The position numbers and the translations under genes are program-made. From positions 1,072,501-1,136,500 of the forward strand of contig CM062208.1 in assembly GCA_031216445.1 (NCBI GenBank): a DNA stretch of 64,000 nt, in the 5' to 3' direction. The notes beneath the pieces were generated by a model. That model did no database searches. It saw nothing but the letters and a program-made list of their open reading frames with translations, and was not told the DNA's origin. Positions 1 to 11,069 of this stretch are shown in pieces; the first letter of the stretch is position 1; each line of letters begins with the position of its first letter. This DNA is from Lateolabrax maculatus. Its lineage: Eukaryota; Chordata; Actinopteri; Acropomatiformes; Lateolabracidae.

Positions 1-22
1 ATGTTCCACCTCTGGTCCTCAG

Positions 23-1787
23 GTTGGAAAGGCACCCTGATGGGGGTCGCTATGGCGACGGTGGAGGCCATGGTGACGGAGTTCGGTTGCCGGCTGAGCG
101 ACATCGTGGTGGCTGTGGGACCGTCGGTCGGGGCGTGTTGCTTCACCCTGGAGAGAACACAGGCGCTGGACTTCATCTGCATCCACCCGGACTGTGTCCC
201 GGATCCAGAGGCAGCCAGACCTCACGTCAACATCCGCCTCGCCAACAGGTGAACACAGGCAGAACACAGAGAACATGACAGAACACAGGGAGAACATGAC
301 AGAACACAGGGAGAACACAGAGAGAACACAGGCAGAACACAGAGAACATGACAGAACACAGGGAGAACATGACAGAACACAGGGAGAACACAGGCAGAAC
401 ACAGAGAACATGACAGAACACAGGGAGAACATGACAGAACACAGAGAGAACACAGAGAACATGACAGAACACAGAGAGAACACAGGCAGAACACAGAGAA
501 CATGACAGAACACAGGGAGAACATGACAGAACACAGGGAGAACACAGGCAGAACACAGAGAACATGACAGAACACAGGGAGAACATGACAGAACACAGGG
601 AGAACATGACAGAACACAGAGAGAACACAGAGAACATGACAGAACACAGGGAGAACACAGGCAGAACACAGAGAACATGACAGAACACAGGCAGAACACA
701 GAGAGAACACAGAGAACATGACAGAACACAGGCAGAACACAGAGAGAACACAGGCAGAACACAGAGAGAACACAGGCAGAACACAGAGAGAACACAGGCA
801 GAACACAGGGAACATGACAGAACACAGGGAGAACACAGAGAGAACACAGGCAGAACACAGAGAGAACACAGGGAGAACACAGAGAACATGACAGAACACA
901 GGGAGAACACAGGCAGAACACAGGGAGAACACAGGCAGAACACAGGGAGAACACAGGCAGAACACAGAGAGAACACAGAGAGAACACAGGGAACATGACA
1001 GAACACAGAGAGAACACAGACAGAACACAGAGAGAACACAGGCAGAACACAGAGAGAACACAGAGAGAACACAGAGAGAACACAGGGAACATGACAGAAC
1101 ACAGAGAGAACACAGAGAGAACACAGGGAACATGACAGAACACAGGGAGAACACAGAGAGAACACAGGCAGAACACAGAGAGAACACAGGCAGAACACAG
1201 AGAACATGACAGAACACAGGGAGAACACAGGCAGAACACAGAGAGAACACAGAGAGAACACAGGGAACATGACAGAACACAGAGAGAACACAGGCAGAAC
1301 ACAGAGAGAACACAGGGAACATGACAGAACACAGAGAGAACACAGAGAGAACACAGAGAGAACACAGAGAGAACACAGGGAACATGACAGAACACAGAGA
1401 GAACACAGAGAGAACACAGAGAGAACACAGAGAGAACACAGGGAACATGACAGAACACAGAGAGAACACAGAGAGAACACAGGGAACATGACAGAACACA
1501 GAAGGAACACGACAGAATTAGTATTAGTTTCTGTTTTATTCTGTGTTTCTAACCAGATCTAATGCCCCCCCCCCAGACTTCTCCTTCAGAAAGGCGGCGT
1601 CCGTCCGGAGAACATCCACGACGACTCGGTGACGGAGCGCCCCTGTGTGACGCCCTGCACCTCCTGTCACCCCGAAGCCTTCTTCTCCCACGTCAGAGAC
1701 GGACCCAACTTCGGCACCCAGGTGGGCTTCCTGTGGATCAAGGAGCCGGGGCGGGGGGGCGGCCCTCCGGCAGTCCAGACCGCCTGA
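23..1787 (+). CDS. lacc1: LACC1/FAMIN (laccase domain containing 1), C-terminal two exons only
   Basis: Coding exons are 23-248 and 1577-1787; the 5' part of the gene is outside the window. Exon 23-248 follows an AG acceptor at 21-22 and reads in phase from Gly of GWKGTLMGVAMATVEAM through GPSVGACCFTL to NIRLAN. An AG|GT donor splits an Arg codon that exon two completes (LLLQKGGVRPENIHDD), and the frame ends at TGA 1785-1787. LACC1 is a cytosolic purine-metabolising enzyme of the polyphenol-oxidoreductase (multicopper-oxidase-like, DUF152/YfiH) fold with roles in macrophage metabolism. From family knowledge the Cys in GPSVGxCCF and the His in the following IHPDCV are metal/catalytic ligands, and both are intact. 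The CTSCHPEAFFSHVRDGPNFGTQ block is the family's C-terminal signature. The tail after WIKEPG is Gly/Pro-rich and probably clade-specific. Confidence 0.93.
252..1516 (+). repeat. 11-bp minisatellite filling the last lacc1 intron
   Basis: Tandem AGAACACAGRG/AGAACACAGGC units (11 bp) are interspersed with a 10-bp AGAACATGAC variant, about 115 units, starting two bases after the donor GT. It occupies 95% of the 1328-bp intron. Because the unit lacks stops, several frames are open for over 400 codons; these are not genes. Confidence 0.95.
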
Positions 1788-1942
1788 AGGAGGAACCGGA
1801 GACATGAGCCCAGCAGGCAGCCTGAACCACATCACCTGTAGCTGCAGGTGATACCGAGAACATCCAGAGCTGGAATATAACTAAGTGCATTTACTCAAGT
1901 ACACATCTGAGGCTCTTGTACTTTACTGCTTCCTCCTTCTCC

Positions 1943-1974
<32 letters not shown>

Positions 1975-2594
1975 TCAGAGGAAATATTCTATTTTTTACT
2001 TTTTTACACAAAACACATGAAGAGTTTCTAAAACGTGAAGTTTGGTTCTAAATGAAAGTCCAACAGTTTGTCCAGCTGACAGCATCAGTCATTAATCAGT
2101 GAGTGGACTGACAGAACATGAAGCTGAACTCTTGTGATGATGGTTGGACTCATTTTTCCTGTAAAATCATTTCCTGGCTGCAGCTTCTCAGATGTGAAGA
2201 TTTGCTGCTTTTCCTTTGAATGATTTGAATCATGTGAATGTGTTTTAATAATGTTGAGCTTTGGACTGTTGGTTGGACACAACAAGCATTGTGAAGGTGT
2301 CACTTTGGGCTCTGGCTCATCGTGACGCCATTTCTCACTATTTACACTATTGTTACAAAGCAAACGATCAATGGATCAATGGAGAAAATAATCAGCAGAT
2401 GGATCCAGAATGAAAATAATCATCAGCTGCAGTCCGATACAAAACAGTTCAAAATGAGCTCCAACAGTAAAATCCTGCTTTTCCATGAATGATGAGGAAT
2501 AATAATCTAATGATAGAATATATAATACTACATGTTAATTAGTCTTTTCAGTCCCGCTGTATATTACTGCATATTAATTTTAATGTCAAATAAA
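1788..2594 (+). other. lacc1 3' UTR with candidate poly(A) signal
   Basis: Non-coding sequence after the lacc1 stop. It holds an (ATC)n microsatellite at about 1943-1974 and part of a dispersed repeat. AATAAA at 2589-2594 is the best candidate polyadenylation signal. The 3' end is inferred, not seen. Confidence 0.5.
1973..2530 (+). repeat. Dispersed element, copy A (fullest of three)
   Basis: The stretch from CTCAGAGGAAATATTC to the AATAATAATCTAATGATAG end recurs at 32441-32800 in the same orientation and at 20331-20680 inverted. The best conserved core is 2270-2530. Copy A carries about 190 bp of internal sequence (roughly 2040-2265) that the other two lack. Class is unknown; no coding capacity is evident. 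Confidence 0.8.
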
Positions 2595-3584
2595 TGTTAA
2601 CTGCTGTTAAAGTTCCAGCTGAGTGGATTTTATTGAACGGGACTAAATTAAGATCAGCAGCTGGTGTTAATGTGCCCTTTTAATGAGCAGTTCAGGTGCA
2701 GGCAGGACACGTGGGAAAGACGGCCGCTGTGGGTTCATCAGTGTTTCTGTCGCTCTGAACTCTTAAAATAAATATCCGACCCCTGAGGGGTTTTCAGATG
2801 TTGAGCTTCAAGAGAGACAAACTGATGTACAGGAAAGTCTCTTTTATCGGTCAAATAAAAGGAAATAAGTAATAAGAAAAATCACATCCTTAATGGGGAA
2901 ACTTCTCAACTTATGATTCATTTTAAACTCTTTTTTATCTGCCACCAAAAAGCAAAGAAGACATTTAGTCTTTCTTTGCTTTAATACACAAAACCAAGGG
3001 ACTAACTTCTGATGAAGATTTAAGGTATTTAAAGGTAAACTCCAGTTCTGTCTCATGCTGGCCAATCAAATCTCACATCCATTAAGAGGAAGACGCTCCT
3101 TCATGAATAATTCCCCTCACAGGTTGTAATTACTGAAATCTTCCAGCTAATAATGATTATAAAGTGTTTCCTGTGTTTCCACATCAGGTGGTTCCACACA
3201 GACTCAGACTGGAAGCCAAGCGGTTTTATTTCACTCTTTAAACTCTTGTTAAGTCCAACACATTTGTTTCTGTTGTGTAAAGTTTGTTACTACAGGAAGT
3301 TTTCAGTCTCAGTATTTGCATCGAGCTCTCGAAACATTAAAGTAACAAGCCATTATACAAATATGAAGTTTCGCACACAGCTAATTAGTTTTTTAATCTT
3401 CGCCACATTAATACAGAAATAGGATGTTTTTATAGAAAATGTTTCAGAAAATAGCGTTTAGCTGTAAACTTGTAGAAACATTCAAATATAACTACTAGTT
3501 TAATATATTGAATATTTGTAGTATATTTGGTTATTTAATAGTTTAAAACAAGACAACACAGATGTTTCTGGGATACAGACAGCA
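2595..3584. other. Intergenic spacer between convergent lacc1 and lmln
   Basis: AT-rich DNA between the tail-to-tail genes. I see no gene, only short unsupported ORFs. A second AATAAA on the + strand near 2766 could be an alternative lacc1 poly(A) site. Confidence 0.5.
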
Positions 3585-6496
3585 TTTATTTTGATAGACA
3601 AATGTCAGAGTCTTGATTTGTCTTGAAAAGCAGCCCTTTTTCTAAAAGAAGTTCAATAAAGACAGCAAAGATCATTTGATTAAAGTGTTTCCGAACTTAA
3701 ATTCAACAGAAAAATCTTGAGTTTCCAGCGAACTCTAAGAATTTATTTCAAACTAAATCGTCAAATAATTTTCCTCGACTCAGTGCAACTTCAGGCGTCA
3801 CAGTTAACATCTTAAAAAGGAAAATCCAAACAGAATCTCCTGCAGACAAACAACTTTAAGGGGAAATGCCCCTTTAAAACAATAAAAACTAACAGGAATG
3901 ACACAAATCTCTACAGGTTATGTCTTATAAATAATAAAGTTCCATCTGTATCAAACAAATGTGTTTTTAAACCAGCAGCTCCTTCAGTTCGACTTCCCGT
4001 TGAGTTTAAACAGAAAAGACCTGAAGAAGAATAAATAAAATCAATTAATCAATTAGTGTTTTCTCTTCACGTCAGCAGCAACAGAAAAGTCTTAACTTTA
4101 AGGCCAGTTCTTCTCAGTGTTCTTCTCAGAGTGCTAAAAGTACAACAGAAGAAGAAACGTTAAACAAAGCTGCAGTGCTGCCTTGGAAACGGCACAAGTG
4201 ACAGCTGACGAAGGTCCACAGATGTTTCTCAACTCTTATTTCACTTCCTTCATTGTTCTCATATGGCTTCAGCAGCCGAACCCAGGAGAGCACGCTGGCT
4301 GTGAACGCAGCCTCGTCCAGCCACCCCATAATGCAACACTGTGCACACACGGCAGAGAGAGGAAGAAGAGTTGGTGCTACATCTGTCTGTTGGATGATAT
4401 GAACTCTGTGTTGATGTAAAGCTGCCTGTTGTCTCTCTGAACCACAGGAAGGGTTAACGCTGGGCTGCTTTTATTGCTCCGGTTCTGAGAGCTCTGCTGC
4501 TGAAACCGCCTCAGTACAACGATGGTGAAAGGGTTAAAAACATCCACTCGGTTAATTAACTAATAAATAAATCCAGCAGGTTGGTACCACTGTCTATCAA
4601 GAATGTCTTTTTGTTGTTGAGTTTTGTTTTTTAATTTGGGTGAACTGCTCCTTTAATGTTGATATCTGAATGTTCAATACTGCTGCAAAGAATTACAAAA
4701 CAACACTAAACATGACGACAATCACTACTTCCTGTTGGGTTTTAACGCTTCACCGGATTTCATGAAGGAGGGAAACGTCGTGTCGAGGATTTAGGATCTT
4801 TGGGGGGGAAATAAAACAAAAAAAAAAACTAGTTAACCGAATAGACTACCGTTGATTTGGAGCAACTTTTGCTTTTCTGACAACAAATGTTGAAATGCAT
4901 CTCTTGCAACTAACTTTCATCTTCTTCATCATCATCAGGCTATGGCTTGTGCAGCTTTTAATGATTGACAGCAGCAGGGTTTCCCCCACGTGTGCACATG
5001 GCTTATTCTTCCTCTTCAGCCCAACTGGTCACGTGGCTCAGCGACGGATCACCGACGCCCCACAGACAACCTGCCGCGTGTCTCTGCAGACGTCAGGAGG
5101 CGGACGCGTCTTTATGATGTCAGAGACCTTTGCAGAGACGCTGTGTTTCCCGTCAGACTCTCTTTCAGCCTGATGAACACCGTCCGATCATTTGCATAAT
5201 CGACGCCCACTAAAGGCCGCCTGTTCTGCTCTGTTCCTTAGTTTCAAACGTTTCCGCACAGTAAAGGTGTTTAACGAGGTCAACAGGCGTCCTAGAGAGC
5301 AGCTGCTGGACTCTACAGTTGCCGTCGTGCCAAAACATGCCAATAAACTGAGAAAAAAGCAAAGCTGTCAATAAGTTAGGAAGCCAGGATGATGCATTAA
5401 ATGTATTGGTTCATTTTCAGTTGGATCGCAGAGGTTCAGGCGTTGTTGTCCGACCCCTGCAGACCAGCTCGTCGGTCGGTCTCGCTCGAGGCCCGGTGAC
5501 TTCTTGCAAGTCTTGGCTGCATATTGCGATCGATCAAAATCAGCCACAGATCTCTTTTGGTGTCATTTGACCCAATGATGCTACGACCTTTGACCCCTAA
5601 AACCTGCTGCCGTTTGTCATGTAGGAAACTCGACGTCTCAACAGAGGGAACTGAAAACACAGCCGACAGTCCGACGCCCCCTCCTGACCTGCTGCAGCCA
5701 CTCGCCTTGATGAACGTGACATGAAATCTGCTCACAGCACAGAAAAAAATGAATTTACACTCCAGGGACCCGTCGGAGGAGACGCTTCCTCTAAAAACAG
5801 GAAGTGCAGCGTAGGAAAGTCTCGTATTTATATATACACATTACAAGTTTTCTGGGTAAAAGATCCTTTAAAAAGATAAACAGTTACCTCCTGCTGCCAC
5901 CAGGGGTCACCAAACCAGAGGAAGTACACTGATCTTTCAGATTAAAAGAATAATTTAAAAAAAGTTCTCAAGTCTTTTTGATACCTAAACTGTCCCGGTT
6001 GATCCGAGAATGGAAGGCAGTCCACTTCCTGTCAGCAAGCACCATGTGTCCTCCTGGTCTGTGTTCGGGTTGATCAGAGACGGCGGCAGCGGCGGCGACT
6101 GAGAAATGGTCTTTGAATCTTTGAACTGGGACAATCCAGTCAGTTCTTCAGGATCTTCACATGTATTTAAGCAAAAAAGGATCAGAGATTGAGCTTCTTC
6201 AGTCGTTACAGCACGAGGAGACAAATGTGATGAAGCAGGATGATCCTGAGGTGAAGGAAGCTGTGAATCAGGCTTCCTGCTGCACCACAGACCGTTTCCA
6301 GTGTGATAAACCAGAGGACTGATGTTCCAGATGTTCCCGGTGATTTACTGCATGATGCACTGGGCCGACACCTGAATGAGCCTCAGAGTAAAGATCCCTG
6401 ACAGTGGAGAGGGAGGTACTGAGTCTGAGGAATAACTGGAAGAGCAGAGGTCCTGAGGAAGGAGTGATGGAGGAAAGACATGGAGACGAACCACTT

Positions 6497-6610
6497 AGGA
6501 AGGAGAGGAAGGAGGAGAGGAAGGAAGGAGAGAAAGGAGGAGAGGAAGGAAGGAGAGAAAGGAGGAGAGGAAGGAAGGAGAGAAAGGAGGAGAGGAAGGG
6601 AGACAGAGGG
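6497..6610 (+). repeat. GGAAGGAGAGAAAGGAGGAGA purine minisatellite
   Basis: Pure A/G tandem array on the + strand with units of about 25 bp built from GGAAGG, GAGAAAGG and GGAGAG. On the lmln transcript strand it is a polypyrimidine tract inside the presumed 3' UTR. Confidence 0.85.
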
Positions 6611-6666
6611 AGGAAACAAACGTCCACAGAGGACAACAGATGAGTGTTTAGGTGAGATGTCCAGCT

Positions 6667-6669
<3 letters not shown>

Positions 6670-6724
<55 letters not shown>
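6670..6724 (+). repeat. (TG)n microsatellite abutting the lmln stop codon
   Basis: About 27 TG dinucleotides end two bases before the minus-strand TGA of lmln (6726-6728). In the mRNA the stop is therefore followed almost at once by a (CA)n run. Confidence 0.97.
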
Positions 6725-6725
<1 letters not shown>

Positions 6726-6726
<1 letters not shown>

Positions 6727-8964
6727 CAGCTGCAGTCGCAGAGCAGCAGTCCGGCCACCAGGGGGAGCAGGTTGAGCAGCAGGAGCCACAGAGCGATGGC
6801 CAGACCTGGAGAGCTGGAGCAGGGGTCTGAAACAATCAATCAATCAATCAATCAGGCTCACATGAACATCTGTCTGCAGACTTATTGTTGACCTATTCAA
6901 CCTGAAGATCATTGAATGGCCACTCGATTGTGGGAAACAACAAACATCTTATTATATTTAACAGGTGATCCAGCTGAGAAGCTATTGGCTGTAATCCCCG
7001 GCAACCATACGTGATCAATAGTCACAGATGTCGACAACAAAACAAGCCGACAGACCGACCCCTGGAAGGAAAAATAAAATAAATAAAATTAGAAAGAAAG
7101 TTGAAAATGTATAGAAAGATTAAAACAGGGGAGAAAAAAGAAAATAAGGAAAGGAAAAGAAAGAAAATAAAAATATAATTTAGGTTGATTTACAACATTT
7201 TTTATCAATTTAATGTAATTAATTTTATTTTCATTTTCCCTCAGTTGGATCACCTGTTGCCATAATTCTGAGTCCCAAACACACCTGGAAGAAAATGACA
7301 ATACATTGTGTACGGTGGTCAAAAAAACAAAACAAAAATAAAATAAAAAACCTAAGAAACAAATCTTTGTGGGAAAAACATTTTGTCTCTTTGGCAAGTT
7401 GAAGTTTGACCAACAGGCGCAGCACCATCTTAGTTTAGCCTGGTGCTTTAACATGGTGACAATACATCTGTTTTAAACACTGTATGTCAGCAGTTCTGGA
7501 GCTTTGATCACAAATAACTTTAGTTCACTTTGTTCTTTATTATTTGGATTTAATGCCTGACGCAGATGTTTCCTTACATTAAAATTCTGGACTCATTTAC
7601 CCACAAACTGACGTGTGAATAGCAGCTTCAGGTGCTGTCCTGTCCACCAACCTTCAGTGTGAAAGCATCAGCTGAACACACCGTCTGTATTATTGTACAA
7701 TGAGGACAGGTGACACTGACCAATGGGGTTACTCCTGGAGGTGTTGATGGGCGGGAGCTGGTGGGGGAGGGGGCAGTCGTCACAGAAGTCGGTGCAGGCG
7801 GGGCAGATCAGGATGCCGTTATAAACCCAGTCGTTGACTCGAACACTGACGCTCAGCAGTTGACCTTTACGTACGCAGGGGAAGGAGCGATCCTGAACGT
7901 ACACCACGAGGCCCTGAGCGGAGCACCACACCTGGAGACCAAAACAGCGTTTAACTATTCGACGTCTTCGTGTCCGAGCCACGTCTGACGCTGTGGGAAT
8001 CAAACTGGTTACTGCACCTTGTAGCATCCGGAGCCCCAGTCAGGGTACGTCATCTTCCTGGTGCACTGCTCCATAACGAAGGCCGACTTCTGGTACAGAC
8101 ACACAGAGTCCGGTCCATACTGCTCCGCTCCATAGTTCCTCCACCAGTCTGAACACACACACACACATTTCACACTATTCATCAGACGGCAGCTCAGTAG
8201 GGGGTGTTGGCAGTAAAGGTATCAGTATGCTTCACCGTTCTAAAGGGTTTTGTTGCTGCTTCCTGTCGAACTCTCAGTGGATTGTAGATGAATTTAGTCC
8301 ATAAATCATCAGATAACGTTACTGAGTACAAGAAGCTGCTGATTAACAGCAGCAGCTCAAACACATAAATCAACTTCTGTCAAAACTATTGGCTGCTGAA
8401 GGAAACTGTTTGACCAATCAGAAGCTGTAGTGTGATTCTGCAGTTCGTTGTATTATAACAGTAATTAGTTCCTTCGTGCATCCATCAGTCACATTATCAT
8501 TTAGTCTTTATTTGATGATGAAAAATGTAAAACATTCTGTCAGAGTTCTCATTACCTGACGTTACTTTTTATTTACTTCTAGTCTTGTTTTTGTTGTTTA
8601 GAAAGGTCAACAAATATTTTCCAAATATTTCATTTTTCATAATGAAATATGTCCAGACGACTTCTAATTTACGAAGGTCTTCAAACCATTATCACGTCTC
8701 CGGCTCAGACAACACATCATATGAAGCCGTTCATTTTGAGCACACTGACACCTTAAGGACCTGGTGTTAGGCGCAGCAGGAGCAGCAGGAGTGTGAGGTT
8801 ACCTGGCTGGTTCTCTGACACTCTGCAGTAGGAGTTTCTCTGATATTCTCCACTGAGGTGCCAGCTGAACTCCTGACTGAAGGGACAGTAATCAGCGATC
8901 TCCACGGCGCCGCCGAAGAACGACAACTGGTCAGCTGACACGTCGGGGATCCTCTCAAAGTACT

Positions 8965-8999
<35 letters not shown>

Positions 9000-11031
9000 C
9001 TGTTGAAAGTCCTACATGTCTTCAAACTATATGTGGTCTGATATAGGATATACTGTGTGTGTGTGTGAGTGTGTGTGTGTGTGTGTGTGTACCTGGTACT
9101 CCAGTGGCAGCTCCTGTGTGTATTTCTGCAGGTTGCAGACGGCCACAGCCAGCTGGTCCTGTCTGCAGGTCAGCTGCAGAGGAGACGCTCGCACTGTGTC
9201 GCAGTACGGAGTCACAGGGTGTCGTCTGCAACAACAAAACACACCACAAACGCCACTGGTCAGCTGACGGACAGCTGTTTTGGGGTTTTTAAACTCAAGC
9301 ATTAGTAGTTAATTTATTTTGAAGATAAAAAGAAGTTGAAAAACAAATCAGCAGAGCTTTTGTGTCCTGACACCATTAAATGTGCTGAGGTGTGTCGTCT
9401 GGCAGCAGGAAACATCACTTTTAAATAATAACTAACACTGTAAATAAAATTTATAATGTAAAAACTTAAAATGCAGAGTCTTAACTGTCGGTTAAGGAAA
9501 TTCAATAAATCTGGTCTCCAGGAGTTAACTGCAAAAACACCTCATGTGAAGAGAAGTATTATTATTGTGACCTCTGTCTCTGTCTGTCCATCCAGAACTT
9601 GCAGCTCTTCATGACGAAGTCGCAGCCGAGGCCACGGCCCCAGTCCAGCCTCTGGGCCAGGCTGTAGTTGGCCCGGTACCAGCCACTGTCCTCCATGATG
9701 GCCAGCGTCACCCGAGAAAACACCCGGTTCTGAGTGTGGGAGCCTGTCATCGCCTCGTTCTGGGGCAGGAGGAAGAAATGATCAAAGCCAGGAGAAACCT
9801 GAATTGTTCCCTGAGGCAGTATCGCAGAGAGAGAGAGAGAGAGAGTGCGGTTACCTCCAGCAACCTTTTCTCCCAGTGGTTCAGTTCGGTCCCCGTCCCT
9901 CCCTGGTTCTCCAGCTCCATTCCCTCCAAGATGGGACAGTTAAAGTGTCTCCTCGCCTCCTCCTGGGACCAAAGAGAGGAACACATGCAGCTCAGTCAAA
10001 TAGTGACAAAATAATTACTTTATAATATAACATATGTTATTCTACATACATTCTAAAAATGTATTATTATTATTCTTCAGACCGCTTTTTTTGCGAGTCT
10101 TCTCCTTCCACATTATTCAACGTAGAAACTTCATTCAAATATCAAAACGTTCAGCTCAATTAGGACATTATTGCTTGTATTCAACTTTTTCATAACATTC
10201 ATACTTTCCGAAATATTCAACGTTTTCCAGGAATTTTGCTCCATTCAAATGAATGGGCGGAATGTTAAAAATTTCCACATTTTCCCACTTTTTCATGCCT
10301 ATTCAACTCTTCTCTACTCATTCATACTTTCAGCTACAAACTCCATTCAAACTTGTAAAAGTTCCACATCTTTCGTACATTCAAGGTATTATTCAACATT
10401 CAAATCCCATTAATACTTTTAAAAATATTGAACTTTGTTTAAAACTTAGTTATAATGAAAGTCAATGAGAAAAACATTCAAAACCATTCATCTTCAAAGT
10501 CTTCCAAATCCTTCATACTTTCACGTAGAAACGTCATTCCAACATTAAAACGTTCACAGCAATTTGGATAAATTCAACTCTTCCATATCATTCATACTTT
10601 TTACACAACCTCATTTCAAAAATCATGAAAAATTTCAGCCCTTCTTACATTTTTCCATGAGTGTGTGTGGTGGAATGGTCAAAGCTAGAGTGGGGGCCTA
10701 CCTGGTCGAGTGGGGAAGAGATTGAAACTCAACTCAAAAATTTCTACTCAAATTGCTCCCAGTACCACAATTTTCACTCCTCATACGTGATTTTACATCA
10801 GAACGTAGGAAAATTTGTTACAGTCGCAGAAATGTGGCTACGGTAGCAATCGGACCTAAACTTTTGGCTCTACGAGTCCTCAAGTGACAGGTGTACCAGC
10901 CAAGAGCTGCATATACTGCAATGTTAACTGAGACCAGGAGGTTGAGGAGGGAAAAAGTGCTGCGGCCATCACCATGGCAACCACTGACTGCAGCCTGACA
11001 CACAGACACACACACACACACGCACACGCAC

Positions 11032-11069
<38 letters not shown>

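Larger units (their letters stand above)
3585..6725 (-). other. Probable long 3' UTR of lmln
   Basis: About 3.1 kb of non-coding sequence follows the lmln stop. TTTATT at 3585-3590 (AATAAA on the minus strand) is a candidate poly(A) signal. It contains a (TG)26 tract at 6670-6724 abutting the stop codon and a purine array at 6497-6610. The extent is inferred. Confidence 0.4.

Noticed and set aside
19..1510. Long minus-strand ORFs of 425-479 codons (VLSVFSLCSL repeats)
   Set aside because: They are translations of a stop-free 11-bp minisatellite in a lacc1 intron; several frames are open at once and there is no codon structure.
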